A DNA stretch of 64,000 nucleotides from Exilibacterium tricleocarpae. Its GTDB lineage: Bacteria; Pseudomonadota; Gammaproteobacteria; Pseudomonadales; Cellvibrionaceae. The DNA lies in contig NZ_ML660113.1 in assembly GCF_007004655.1 (NCBI RefSeq), positions 1-64,000 on the forward strand, written 5' to 3'. Below, piece after piece: positions 51,986-61,739 of the stretch (position 1 is its first letter; each line of letters opens with the position of its first letter). The position numbers and the translations under genes were made by a program. Under the pieces are notes generated by a model. It worked only from the letters and a program-made list of their open reading frames with translations, was not told where the DNA came from and did not search any database.

Positions 51986-54144
51986 TGGCCATAAAAAAAT
52001 ACAACGTCGCCCTCAGCATTCGCACCAAGCTGTTTTTCCTGATACTGGTGGCTTTTAGCCTATTGATTGCCGCGACATCCTGGCGCATCGGCGCACAGGC
52101 CAACAAAGTCTCCGCCAGGGTCATTGACCAGTCGCTGCAGCAGTCGAGTATCGTACTGGATACCAAGATTGCCAGCCGCTTCACATCGATCGCAGAGGTC
52201 GCCACAGGGATTGCCAAAGACGGCCGCGTTCTACCGTTGGTTTTCGACAGCCAGGCACAGACACTGCAGGACCTGGGCCAGGAATTCAAACGCGTACTGG
52301 ACTTCGACGTTTTGTTCTTCACCGACGCCCAGGGCGTGGTTCTCGCCCGCTCAGACAGACCCGAGGCCATCGGGCAAAACATGGGGGGCAAAAGCGCACT
52401 GTTTAACAGAGCGCTGATCGGGGAACATTCCCACGGCGTCATTGCCAGCCGCGGCCAGCTCCTGCAAATGGTGGTGGTGCCCATCTTCGACAACGTTGCC
52501 GTCGACCTGGTGCGGGGCACTGTCGCGCTCGGCTACCAGCTCTCCGGCGAAATCGCCGAGGAAATCCATGCCCTGACGGCCAGTGACATCGGCTTCTTTC
52601 TGTTTACCCGCGACGCCGGCAGAAATATAAGCGGCGCCAGCTCTACCTACAACACCAACCCCGATCTCAAAACCGCTTTAGACGCGTTTTTTTCCGTCAA
52701 CCCCGAGATCTGGGGAAATATCTACAACGACGCCCAGCGTAAAGTCGATCTCCGCCTGCCACTCGGCGATGAGGATTTCCATGCTGTCGTGCACACACTG
52801 AGCAATGAAGGCGGTAAACCGCTCGGTTTTTTGATGGCATTACGCTCCCGCACCGAGCTGCTCAAACCATTTCTGGACATTCAACGCACTGTCGTGATTA
52901 TCGGCCTGGCCTGCTTGTTTATTGCCTGTATTTTTGCCTGGTTCTTTGCTCGCAGGATCAGCCACCCGATTATCGAACTGGTCGCCGTTACCCAAAAGAT
53001 TCGAGAAGGTGATTATTCGAATATCAAAACCTCAAACATCAAAACCGGATCGACATCGAGTGACGAAGTGGGGCAATTGTATCGCTCGGTGATTAAAATG
53101 GGACACGCACTGAAAGAAAAGGCGCAACTGGAAACCTATCTTGCCCAAATCTCCGATGAGTTGGACCTGGAAGAGTCAATCCCGTTGTTGGCAAAGCAAG
53201 CGGTACCGCAAGCCGAGCGCCCGCAGCAGGTCGCAGTCGCCGCACCTGTCGCCGGCCGGCCGGTTACCGATGATGGAACGGTTATTAATCTCCGCAACGC
53301 AAAAGCCGAATACGACCGGTCGGATATCGGCCCCGGCACCGGTATCGACCGGCGCTACAAAATCACCCGTTTGCTCGGCGCCGGCGCCATGGGCCGTGTG
53401 TTTCTGGCCCAGGACATCGAACTGGATGAGAATGTGGCGATTAAAGTGGTCGACAGGGAACTGTTCACACAACAGGAAAGCGTGGACTTCAAGGAAGAGA
53501 TTCGCCTGGCCCGCCAGGTAACCCATAGAAACATACTGAGAACATTTGACTACGGTAACTGGCGGGAATTTTACTACATCACCATGGAGTATGTTTCCGG
53601 CTTCGATTTGGGCCATCTGCTCAATACCAAGGGTGCATTCGATATCAATATCGGCATTATCATGGCCCGCCAGATCTGCTCGGCAATGAATGCAGCCCAC
53701 GAGCAGGGCATTATTCACCGCGACCTCAAACCGTCTAACATGATGATCAATCGCCAGGGCATTCTAAAAATCATGGACTTCGGGCTGGCAATGAAGGTGG
53801 GGCAGAACAACGACAGGAATCCCACTACAGTCGCCGGCACGCCAAGATATATGGCGCCCGAGCAGTTTTACGGCGGCCAACTGGATGAACGTACGGACAT
53901 CTATGCCATCGGCGCTATTCTCTACGCCATTTTCAATGGCGCGCCGCCGTTTAGCGCCAACGGCTTTAAAGAGCTGGCCAATCTGCATATGACAGCAAAG
54001 GTGCCGCGGATAAAAGCGAAGGGCGGGCAATTACCCATCGCCCTGCAAAAAATCATTCACAAGGCGCTGGCCAAAAAACCTGAACATCGCTACAAGTCCG
54101 TAAGGCAGATTCTGGACGAGTTGAACGCGGTATCGAGTTCATAA
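51985..54144 (+). CDS. membrane serine/threonine protein kinase with extracytoplasmic sensor and HAMP domain
   Basis: A 719-aa protein. Membrane helix 1 (LFFLILVAFSLLIAATSW, about 15-32); a periplasmic double-Cache-like sensor (about 35-295); helix 2 (TVVIIGLACLFIACIFAWFF, about 300-320); HAMP (about 320-385); a linker; a eukaryotic-like kinase (about 456-715) with GAGAMGRVF, IKVV lysine, HRDLKPSN, DFGLAM and APEQF motifs all intact. It is coupled to the cupredoxin lipoprotein, so the sensor may read copper or redox state. The target protein is not identified. Confidence 0.92.
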   Translation: MAIKKYNVALSIRTKLFFLILVAFSLLIAATSWRIGAQANKVSARVIDQSLQQSSIVLDTKIASRFTSIAEVATGIAKDGRVLPLVFDSQAQTLQDLGQEFKRVLDFDVLFFTDAQGVVLARSDRPEAIGQNMGGKSALFNRALIGEHSHGVIASRGQLLQMVVVPIFDNVAVDLVRGTVALGYQLSGEIAEEIHALTASDIGFFLFTRDAGRNISGASSTYNTNPDLKTALDAFFSVNPEIWGNIYNDAQRKVDLRLPLGDEDFHAVVHTLSNEGGKPLGFLMALRSRTELLKPFLDIQRTVVIIGLACLFIACIFAWFFARRISHPIIELVAVTQKIREGDYSNIKTSNIKTGSTSSDEVGQLYRSVIKMGHALKEKAQLETYLAQISDELDLEESIPLLAKQAVPQAERPQQVAVAAPVAGRPVTDDGTVINLRNAKAEYDRSDIGPGTGIDRRYKITRLLGAGAMGRVFLAQDIELDENVAIKVVDRELFTQQESVDFKEEIRLARQVTHRNILRTFDYGNWREFYYITMEYVSGFDLGHLLNTKGAFDINIGIIMARQICSAMNAAHEQGIIHRDLKPSNMMINRQGILKIMDFGLAMKVGQNNDRNPTTVAGTPRYMAPEQFYGGQLDERTDIYAIGAILYAIFNGAPPFSANGFKELANLHMTAKVPRIKAKGGQLPIALQKIIHKALAKKPEHRYKSVRQILDELNAVSSS

Positions 54145-54162
54145 CCGGGAGTTAGTGACCTC

Positions 54163-55479
54163 TCAATAATCAAAATGATACTCTCTGACCACCCGCTCGG
54201 TGCCGACCGTGACCCCGGCCTCCATCCGCGGCCGAAACCGCAACTGGCGCAACATTTTGACAATGGCAATACGCGCTCCGGCGCTGTCTTGCGGGTTCAG
54301 TTCGAGCACTTCGATATTTTTGGCGCGGCCGTAGCGGGAGACGGTAAAGGACATAGTCGCGTGCCCCCGGGGTGTCGCAGCTGAGAATTCCCGCCCGGGG
54401 CGAAACACCGCCGACGCCGGCAACTCGACCGGTGCGCCAAACAGGCGCTGGCGCTGCTCGGCGGCATCGTTCATATCGGCCAGCAACGCAAATGCCTCCG
54501 CGTAGGACTGTTGGGCACGGGCGCGCCGCTCAGACCAAAGATACCAGTCCCCCAGCGCTACTTTGGCCTCCACCAGCTCGATAGTGGTGGTTTGGCTTTT
54601 CTGCCGCTCAAGCGCCAGAATTCTCTGCAGCAGCTTGCGCCCGCGCCGGTGAATATTGTCCTCCAGCCGTTTGAAGCGCGCCTCCTCGATAGTCCCGGAC
54701 TCGAGATCGAGACCGTCCCCCTGCCTGAGGTTGACCTGAAACTCCCGCGGCTTTTCGCCTTCGTACTGGGACAGCAGATACTCAGTGCCAAGCAGTCTGT
54801 AAAGATGCGGGATCAAGGCCGGGCTGACGGCATTTTGTGCCTCCAGGCGCTGCACCTCTTGCGTGTGTACTGTGTGCATCTCCAACAACCGCAAATACGT
54901 ATCACCGCCGAGTCCATCGAGATAAGCTTTACGCTGCCAGTCCGAATAAGCGAGGGCGGCCTCGAGCAGCTGCCGGTCACTCTGCCCGGCCTGTAATTTG
55001 GTCACCAGGTAGAGATACTGCTGCATTTGATCGGCGCGCGGCAGGTCGCCGGCGCCCAGATGGGTTTCGATCAATTGTCGCAGCAGGGGTATCTGCACCG
55101 CCGTGTAGAGGCCCTCGTTGACACGGGTCACATGCACCGCGCGCTTGTAGGCGTCGATGGCTGCGGCATAGTCTCCGCGACTGCGGTAGGCCGCCGCCAG
55201 CTCGCGCAGTACCTCAGCCAATTGCGGCGCATAGGCACCGTCGCCCTCGTGCTCCTCGAGCAGGGTTTCATACTGGGCGAGGCGTTGCCTCGAGAGAGGC
55301 TCGGGTTGGGGTTCTGGGGCAGCGGCCTGCTCGTGGCGATAGTCAATGCTTCTAACCAGCTTCAGGCCGTAGGGCGTCGGCAGTGGTATCTCGGGGGCGA
55401 TGGACCCGGTTTCCCGGGCGCCCCAGGCGTCGGTGGCGGTTACCGCCACCAGCACAAGACTCAGCGATAAACCGCGCAC
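54163..55479 (-). CDS. TPR-containing protein with C-terminal TonB_C domain
   Basis: A 438-aa exported protein: signal peptide (MRGLSLSLVLVAVTATDAWG), a TPR-type helical region (about 65-175, LAAAYRSRGDYAAAIDAYKRAV), a charged helical middle, and a TonB C-terminal-like domain (about 350-438, HATMSFTVSRYGRAKNIEVLELNPQD ... LRFRPRMEAG). GTG start with GGAG 6 nt upstream. It converges on the kinase gene. Without a TonB membrane anchor, the role is unclear; probably a periplasmic protein. Confidence 0.8.
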   Translation of the reverse strand: MRGLSLSLVLVAVTATDAWGARETGSIAPEIPLPTPYGLKLVRSIDYRHEQAAAPEPQPEPLSRQRLAQYETLLEEHEGDGAYAPQLAEVLRELAAAYRSRGDYAAAIDAYKRAVHVTRVNEGLYTAVQIPLLRQLIETHLGAGDLPRADQMQQYLYLVTKLQAGQSDRQLLEAALAYSDWQRKAYLDGLGGDTYLRLLEMHTVHTQEVQRLEAQNAVSPALIPHLYRLLGTEYLLSQYEGEKPREFQVNLRQGDGLDLESGTIEEARFKRLEDNIHRRGRKLLQRILALERQKSQTTTIELVEAKVALGDWYLWSERRARAQQSYAEAFALLADMNDAAEQRQRLFGAPVELPASAVFRPGREFSAATPRGHATMSFTVSRYGRAKNIEVLELNPQDSAGARIAIVKMLRQLRFRPRMEAGVTVGTERVVREYHFDY

Positions 55480-55535
55480 CGTCCGCTCCGATCACACCGA
55501 GAGGTAAGCATAAGATTTATCCAACCCGGCACAGT

Positions 55536-56951
55536 TCAGTCGGCGGGATGGGTTTTGCCCAGTTCCCGAATCTGGATGGCGTCGATCCCCGTGCCACTGA
55601 GGATATCGGAAATCACCACCACCTTATCAGCACCGGTAAACCCGCTGTCGGCTAACAGTATGGCAAACGCGCCGGCCAGCGTCTTCTCCGGGTCACTGGA
55701 AAACGCCAGGCGAAAACTGCGCAGGTTGCGGTTCAGCGTCAACTGCCGGCGCGTGCGGCCATCATTGGTGAACGCCAGGATCGGCACCTCGGGATGACAG
55801 TTGGTGACATAGTTGGCCATCAGCCCGCGACGGGTGATGACCACAATACCGCGAGCGTGGAGAGAATCGGCCAGTTCTACAGCGGCCGCCGCAATATGCT
55901 GTTTGTCGGTGGTGCGGATCAACTCCCGGGTAAAGCGCAGCCCCGGGGTTTTCTCAGACGCCTGCGCGATCTGGTCCAGGTAGCGCACGCACTTGATCGG
56001 GTGTTTGCCCACTGTGGTCTCGCCGGAGAGCATAATCGCGTCGACCTCCTCATAGACCGCGTTGGCCACATCTGTGACTTCGGCGCGGGTGGGAATCGGA
56101 TTTTCGATCATGGACTCCAGCAGATGGGTCGCCACGATCACCCGTTTGCCCAGAGTGCTGCACAGGCGCACGATATTGCGCTGGATGTTGGGCAGGTCGT
56201 GAATGTGGACCTCCACCCCCAGGTCACCCCGGGCCACCATAACGCCATCGGCCTCGCGAATGATATCGGTGACGTTGCGCACGCCTTCCTGGTCTTCGAT
56301 CTTGGCGATGATTTTTATCTTGCCGGCCCGCTCGCCCAGCAGTTCGCGCAGCTGGCGAATGTCCTGCGCTTCGCGCACAAACGACAGGGCGATAAAATCC
56401 ACTTGTTGCTCTATGGCAAAAGCGATATCCAGCTTGTCTTTCTCGGTGATGGCCGGCAGATTCACCCGAATGCCGGGCAGGTTGACATGTCGCTTGCTTT
56501 TGAGCACACCGCCATCGATGATCCGGCACTGCATCACCCGGTCGTTCTTTTCCAGCACCTCGAGATTGATAAGCCCGTTGTCCACCGTAATGCGCTCGCC
56601 CACCCCCACATCTTCGATCAGGTCATCGTAGTGAATCGCAATGGAGGTCTCCTCCACATTCTCAACACTCCGGGCAACGATGGATATGACTTCGCCGGTT
56701 TTCAGGTCCAGATCGCTGTGGAGGTCGCCGGTGCGAATTTCAGGTCCCTGGGTGTCCATCATAATGGAAACGGGGCGATTAACTTTTTTATTGAGCGTGC
56801 GGATGGCTTTTATCACTTTCGCATGGGAGTCGTGATCGCCGTGAGACATATTGAGTCGCACCACATCGAGCCCGGCTTCGTGAAGCCGGGCCAGCATATC
56901 ATAGGAACTGGTGGCGGGACCGATGGTGCAGATGATTTTGGTTTTTCGCAT
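55536..56951 (-). CDS. pyk: pyruvate kinase
   Basis: A 471-aa glycolytic kinase of phosphoenolpyruvate and ADP. It shows RKTKIICTIGPATSSYDML, RLNMSHGDHDSHAK, VMVARGDLGVEVH, VATHLLESMIENPIPTRAEVTDVANAVYEEVDAIMLSGETTVGKHPI, and the C-terminal regulatory domain. The GDHD variant and overall motif wording match the PykA-type enzyme of gammaproteobacteria. Confidence 0.95.
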   Translation of the reverse strand: MRKTKIICTIGPATSSYDMLARLHEAGLDVVRLNMSHGDHDSHAKVIKAIRTLNKKVNRPVSIMMDTQGPEIRTGDLHSDLDLKTGEVISIVARSVENVEETSIAIHYDDLIEDVGVGERITVDNGLINLEVLEKNDRVMQCRIIDGGVLKSKRHVNLPGIRVNLPAITEKDKLDIAFAIEQQVDFIALSFVREAQDIRQLRELLGERAGKIKIIAKIEDQEGVRNVTDIIREADGVMVARGDLGVEVHIHDLPNIQRNIVRLCSTLGKRVIVATHLLESMIENPIPTRAEVTDVANAVYEEVDAIMLSGETTVGKHPIKCVRYLDQIAQASEKTPGLRFTRELIRTTDKQHIAAAAVELADSLHARGIVVITRRGLMANYVTNCHPEVPILAFTNDGRTRRQLTLNRNLRSFRLAFSSDPEKTLAGAFAILLADSGFTGADKVVVISDILSGTGIDAIQIRELGKTHPAD

Positions 56952-56986
56952 AAAGCTGTTTTATTGTCCAACCGTCCTCGGTTTAC

Positions 56987-57268
56987 TCATTCGATGACAT
57001 CCACCCCCCGCCAGAAGGCCACATAGTCTGTGATCTGTTCCGCAGCCTGTTTCGGTTCAGGGTAAAACCAGGCCGCATCGGGGTTCTGCTTGCCGTTGAC
57101 GACCACTGTATAGTAACTGGCCGTGCCCTTCCAGCCGCACACTGTCTGGGTGTCCGATAATTGCAAAAACTCCCGGTTCAGAGATTCCGGTGGAAAATAG
57201 TGATTGCCCTCCACCACCTCGGTGTCGTCACTTGCGGCTATCACCGCCCCATTCCAGATCGCCCTCAT
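56987..57268 (-). CDS. DUF427 domain protein
   Basis: A 93-aa protein. MRAIWNGAVIAASDDTEVVEGNHYFPPESL is the family start and TVCGWKGTASYYTVVVNG and PDAAWFYPEPKQAAEQITDYVAFWRGV are its hallmark (CxWKG, Y-x-P). The family is cytoplasmic with an unknown biochemical role. GAGGG ribosome-binding site upstream. Confidence 0.9.
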   Translation of the reverse strand: MRAIWNGAVIAASDDTEVVEGNHYFPPESLNREFLQLSDTQTVCGWKGTASYYTVVVNGKQNPDAAWFYPEPKQAAEQITDYVAFWRGVDVIE

Positions 57269-57348
57269 GATATCGTCCCTCTCTATAAAACAAGTGTCTG
57301 TAAAACAAGTAACTTTTTAAACCATACGACTGGTTTTCATCCAGGCCG

Positions 57349-57939
57349 CTACTGGTGTTTACCGCGCTGCCAGCCGAGATCGGTGAGCCACTGCTGCGCA
57401 GACGCCTGCGCGCCCTCCTCGAGGGTGGTGGCCATGCTGTCGTTCCAGCGATTCAAGTACCCGAACAGGGCTACGACGCCCAGGATTTCCACGATTTCAC
57501 CGTCGTCCCAGTGATCGCGCAGGCGCGCCTGAATGTCGGTATCCACCGCATTGGGTACGCCGGCTGCGGCTACGGCAAACTCCAGCGCCGCCCGCTCCGC
57601 TTCATTGAACGCCGGATGGGTGCGAAACTCCCACACGTTTTGTAACTGCTCTGTCTCCGCCCCGTAGCGCTCGGCAGCGCGAATGGTATGTGCCTGGCAG
57701 TAACGGCAACCCGCCACATGGCTGCAGACGTAGCCGATCAGACGCTTCAGTGCACTGGTCACCCGCCCCTGATTCTCCATGACCGCCACATTGAGCGAGA
57801 TAAAAGCCTTGGCGATCGCCGGCCGTCGCTGCATGGTCAATACGCTATTCGGGCAAAAGCCCAGGGTTTCGTTGAAAAACTGCGCCAATTCGCGTACTTC
57901 ATCGTCGGCATCGGGGGCAAGCGGGGTGACCAGCGGCAT
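57349..57939 (-). CDS. carboxymuconolactone decarboxylase / AhpD-like peroxidase-related protein
   Basis: A 196-aa protein of the AhpD-like superfamily. The core motif GCRYCQAHTIRAAERYG carries the redox CxxC and following histidine, as in alkylhydroperoxidase D; FNETLGFCPNSVLTMQRRP and RALEFAVA-type helices complete the fold. The ATG at 57939 is preferred over one 10 codons earlier. Likely role in peroxide detoxification; unproven. Confidence 0.85.
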   Translation of the reverse strand: MPLVTPLAPDADDEVRELAQFFNETLGFCPNSVLTMQRRPAIAKAFISLNVAVMENQGRVTSALKRLIGYVCSHVAGCRYCQAHTIRAAERYGAETEQLQNVWEFRTHPAFNEAERAALEFAVAAAGVPNAVDTDIQARLRDHWDDGEIVEILGVVALFGYLNRWNDSMATTLEEGAQASAQQWLTDLGWQRGKHQ

Positions 57940-58175
57940 ATACGAACTCCATATTCTGTAGACAACCACCTAACGATAGATAGACAGACATCCGGCTGCC
58001 ACAACACCAAATATAGACCTATCAGGGTGGGTTATCGGAAATAATTACGCTGCGCATGGGGCAGCGGATCATCAGCCCGCACAGCATAGCATCCCCGTTT
58101 ACCGGACCATAGCGCTTGGGAGCAGGCGCCAGATGCCTGGCGACAGGCTGGTGGGAGGCGCGGTGACGGTGCGGG

Positions 58176-59636
58176 TCAGTTGAAAGCAATCCCTTTACTC
58201 TGGCCTTCAAACGCAATTTCTATCCGATTGTTTGCCTGGGCAACCCGGTTCCACTGCCCGGCGTTGGCCAGTGACTCCGGCAGCGGGTAGGGAACCAGGG
58301 GCTCCAGGTTGCCGCGATTCTCTATGCGCACCCGCAGACTGGGCCCGGCGCCGGCGCGCACGCTGGCCAGGTAATTGCTGAACTCGATGGACTCCCCCAG
58401 GTTCTGTTCATTGAGGGTACACTCGGTAAACGGCAGACTGTCGGCGGCAAGCGCCAGCTCGCCGCCGGGGCCTTCAACCACGCAAAACTCCGCCGTGTGG
58501 GTAATCAACACCAGGGTTCCGGGCACCTGCGCGGCGTTCAGCACCGGCACCAAGCGCGACAACAGCTCCAGCGCGGTATCGCCCAGCGGGACGTCTGTGA
58601 AAGGGACAATATTGCGCCGGTTATTGGCCCAGGCAATGACCTGCAGCAGATCCGCCTCAACGGCGGTGGTAGCGGTCGCGGTGACCCTGGGTTGTTGAAT
58701 GACGGCCGCCGGGCGACTTTCCTGCAGTGGCGTCAGGCTTTGCAGGCGCTGATTTTGCGCCTGCAAATCGGCAATCACCTGGGTATTGCCATTGAGGACG
58801 TAGGCAAACAGGGCCAGCGGCACCGCCAAAATAAAAGCCGGCAGCGCCCAGGTATTGGCAGCGCGCACCGGCGGCGGGTAAACCGGCAGCGGATTGCTAT
58901 CGCCCTCATCGCCGTCGCCGGCAACGACTCCGGGAGCCAGGACACGGCGTAAATCGGCGCGTATCTGCTGGCGCTGCTCCTCCAATAATTCCCGCAACAA
59001 TGGCCGCAACCAGCTTATCTCAGCCGAGTGCTCTGCTTCGTGGGCCAGGTTTTCCAACAAATCGAGTTTGCTTTCCGGACCGCCGGCTGTCGCAGCGGCT
59101 GCCATCTCGGTGCCGGCCACCGACTCGGCGGCCTTCACCGGTGCTGCGGTCTCGGGCTTGGCGGGCCTGGGGGGGCTGGCGGTCTGCTGTGGTATTCGCT
59201 CCCTGCCGTCGGGGCGGCGTTCGCTCCGCGGGCTGGGCGGCGCCGTGGGGACCGGCCTTTCCTCGGCGGCTACCAGACCCAACTGTTGCAACACCTTACC
59301 CAACTGGACGGACTTCAATTGCTTGGGCAAGACACCCACCGCACCCAGGGCGCGGGCCTGGCTCACATACATGGCCCCTTCCTTGGAGGTGTACATCATA
59401 ATCGGAATGGCGGCGGTCTGCGGATCGTTCTTAATTGCCTCGACCGCCTTCAGGCCGTCCATGCCGGGCATGGTGTGGTCCATAAAGATGACATCCGGGC
59501 GCTGGGTGCAGAGATAACCCAACGCCTCCTCGGCGGACTCGCTGGTGTCGGCATGCAGGCCATACTCGCGCAGCATTTCCTTGAGCACAAACCGGGCGAG
59601 TTTGGAATCGTCGACAATCAGGGCTTTTTTTTTCAT
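58176..59636 (-). CDS. response-regulator receiver domain fused through a membrane helix to a C-terminal periplasmic domain
   Basis: A 486-aa protein. The receiver (residues 1-120) has ALIVDDSKLARF (D9, D10), the phospho-acceptor D53 in VIFMDHTMPGMDG, T near 83 in MMYTSKEG and the lysine in VLPKQL. A Pro/Ala-rich linker, a predicted membrane helix at about 256-277 (TWALPAFILAVPLALFAYVLN), a short coiled coil, and a C-terminal domain (about 305-486) with VLITHTAEFC that has a weak OmpA-like look follow. Receiver outputs are rarely membrane-anchored. The matching histidine kinase is not in the window. Confidence 0.85.
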   Translation of the reverse strand: MKKKALIVDDSKLARFVLKEMLREYGLHADTSESAEEALGYLCTQRPDVIFMDHTMPGMDGLKAVEAIKNDPQTAAIPIMMYTSKEGAMYVSQARALGAVGVLPKQLKSVQLGKVLQQLGLVAAEERPVPTAPPSPRSERRPDGRERIPQQTASPPRPAKPETAAPVKAAESVAGTEMAAAATAGGPESKLDLLENLAHEAEHSAEISWLRPLLRELLEEQRQQIRADLRRVLAPGVVAGDGDEGDSNPLPVYPPPVRAANTWALPAFILAVPLALFAYVLNGNTQVIADLQAQNQRLQSLTPLQESRPAAVIQQPRVTATATTAVEADLLQVIAWANNRRNIVPFTDVPLGDTALELLSRLVPVLNAAQVPGTLVLITHTAEFCVVEGPGGELALAADSLPFTECTLNEQNLGESIEFSNYLASVRAGAGPSLRVRIENRGNLEPLVPYPLPESLANAGQWNRVAQANNRIEIAFEGQSKGIAFN

Positions 59637-59803
59637 TGCGCACGCCTTGGCGTCTGCCTTGCCGCTGGTGACTATAGTGGGTGGAGTATCGCCGAACAGA
59701 TCAATCGGTAATAAAAACCCAAGCTTATCAAAACCCTGGCGGCCTTTATTGAATCAACTTCAAATTTTCGGCGGCCCGATTCCGGTGCCGCGGCGGCGGT
59801 GAC

Positions 59804-60391
59804 TCAACCGGGCGCCTCCACCACATAGACCAGTTGATGCCCGTGGATCAGCGCCTGGAAGCGGCGGCCCTCGTAGCGGAAGGTGAGAAAGGCATCCTCC
59901 CGCGGATCGACCTGGTTGAGCGCCTGGCGACTGAAGGAGAGCGTATAGCCCTTGCCCGTGGGCACCACGGCACTGCCCATTTCGATCGGCACAGTGGTAG
60001 CGCCGGTCTGTAGCATCACTTCACTGATGGAAACGGCACCGGGGCCGGCGTTGCGAAACTGCACCTTGTACTGGCGCAGGGCCATATGCCTGCCCTGTCG
60101 CGGGCTGCCGAGGATTGCCCGCAGGCTGACCGAGGCGCTTTTCCGGTCCAGCAATAGCGTGGAGTCGATGGGGTCGGGCGCGACGGCGGGGGCAAACACC
60201 ACGGAGCCCCTGTTGTGTGCCGGGCTGACCGGTTGCCGCGCCGGAACCGCCGCCCCCTCATCGCTGCCGGATGATGGCGGCGGCGTTGCAGCGCAGGCAT
60301 AGAGCAGGGCCAGGCCAGGCAGGCAGAGGCTTTTTATCAGGGTTGAAGGCAGGGCTGGCGCGAGCTTCACGAATTTCCTTTGGGTCTGCAT
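59804..60391 (-). CDS. lipoprotein of unknown function
   Basis: A 195-aa protein with a lipobox-like end to a hydrophobic leader (LCLPGLALLYAC), then a Ser/Pro/Ala linker and a beta-rich domain (VQFRNAGPGAVSISEVMLQTGATTVPIEMGSAVVP, YTLSFSRQALNQVDPREDAFLTFRYEGR). No family is recognised. The ATG at 60391 is chosen since it starts a normal signal peptide; an upstream start is possible. It may be co-transcribed with the receiver protein 168 nt downstream. Confidence 0.65.
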   Translation of the reverse strand: MQTQRKFVKLAPALPSTLIKSLCLPGLALLYACAATPPPSSGSDEGAAVPARQPVSPAHNRGSVVFAPAVAPDPIDSTLLLDRKSASVSLRAILGSPRQGRHMALRQYKVQFRNAGPGAVSISEVMLQTGATTVPIEMGSAVVPTGKGYTLSFSRQALNQVDPREDAFLTFRYEGRRFQALIHGHQLVYVVEAPG

Positions 60392-60608
60392 CTGAGATAG
60401 GTTCACCAGCGGCGCTGGAGGACCACCACTGGCCGGCTTTAACGGCAAGTTATCACCAATCGCCGCGGCATCCAACTACAACGGTGGGCGAAATCCGCCC
60501 GGCTCTACCCGGGCGCCAAAAAAGCCCCGCCGCTCGCGATCAATCCCTGGTTTTTATTGACTGCGACACCTACAATCCCACCCCCTTTCAGTGGTAAAGT
60601 TCGTACCC

Positions 60609-61739
60609 ATGACGTCCTCCCTGGTGCCCGAAAAACCGATTCAGGTTTCCCCCTCGCTGGCCTCTACCATCGGGCTTGAGGAGGCAACTATGTTGTCGAT
60701 TCTCGATGACCTGGCCCAACATCGCCAAAGTCAGTGGCGCGAGGGTTACCAGTGGCTGGAAATCGATCAGACCGGCGTCGCCAAACACATGCCGTTTTGG
60801 AACGACTACGATGTCCAGCGCATCAGCCGCAGCCTGCGCGACAAAGGCATACTGCTGCTGGCCTCGGCGCCCTACAGCAGCAGCCGGGTATTGCAGTTCG
60901 CCTTTAACGAACGCCAGCAAAGCGCCGCCAAGGCGGCGCCCGCGCCCCGGACACACAATGTCGTGACGCCGGGCGCCAGTCTGATTCCCCCCAACTGGCA
61001 GCCCAGCGACGAGACCCTGACGCGTATCGCCCAGCACAATATTCCCGAGGCCTTTGTGCGCGAGCAGTTGCCTGAATTTGTCACCTATTGGCGCGAAAGC
61101 GGCGAGAGCCACCGCTCCTGGGGTTCGAAATTCCTGCAGCAGATTGTGCGCAAATGGCGCGAACACGAAACGTTTCTCGGCAGCCGCGACCAGGAGAGCG
61201 GTATCGGTGCGCACTGGCGCCCCAGTCACGACGCCCTGGAAGTACTGATTACCCACGCCAATATCAACCGCGCCTTTGTCGAGGACGCCATTCCCGAATT
61301 CGTGCTCTACTGGCAGGAACGGGGCGACAAGTCGCGCACCTGGAACAGTAAATTTATCCAACATGTACGGCGCCAGTGGGCGCGCTTCACCTCGGCGCTG
61401 GCACACGATACCGAGCCCACCCGCCTGCCCGAGAACTGGCAGCCCGGCAAAGACGTCGACGATATCCTGCGCCTGGCCAATATCGATGCCGACTTCGCGC
61501 AGCAACTGCTGCCCGAATTCATCCTGTTCTGGCGCGACAGCAATCAACTGCACACATCCTGGAACACCAAGTTCCTCCAGCATGTCAAATATCACTGGGC
61601 CAAGCGCCACGCGCTGACGCCCTACTCACTATCGCCACAGGCCAACGCCCATGCAGGACAGCAACCCCCTGGTTCAACGAGTCGCACAAGAGATCGCTCA
61701 ATCAGCGAACAACTCACCGACCGGAGCTGGGCCTACTGA
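60609..61739 (+). CDS. protein with a winged-helix-like N-terminus and three tandem DnaT-type domains
   Basis: A 376-aa protein. Residues about 1-110 look like a winged helix (LSILDDLAQHRQSQWREGYQWLEI ... ISRSLRDKGILLLASAPYSS). Three repeats follow, at about 125-190, 200-262 and 272-338, each of the form NWQPs-D---L-R-A-hNI---F--e-LPEFh-YWr--g---TSWnsKFlQhv---Wa, ending in HRSWGSKFLQQIV, SRTWNSKFIQHV and HTSWNTKFLQHV. This is the single-strand-binding C-terminal domain of primosomal DnaT, here tripled. Overlaps the following gene by 89 nt. Start 60609 is uncertain (GTG 60591 is the alternative). Confidence 0.82.
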   Translation: MTSSLVPEKPIQVSPSLASTIGLEEATMLSILDDLAQHRQSQWREGYQWLEIDQTGVAKHMPFWNDYDVQRISRSLRDKGILLLASAPYSSSRVLQFAFNERQQSAAKAAPAPRTHNVVTPGASLIPPNWQPSDETLTRIAQHNIPEAFVREQLPEFVTYWRESGESHRSWGSKFLQQIVRKWREHETFLGSRDQESGIGAHWRPSHDALEVLITHANINRAFVEDAIPEFVLYWQERGDKSRTWNSKFIQHVRRQWARFTSALAHDTEPTRLPENWQPGKDVDDILRLANIDADFAQQLLPEFILFWRDSNQLHTSWNTKFLQHVKYHWAKRHALTPYSLSPQANAHAGQQPPGSTSRTRDRSISEQLTDRSWAY

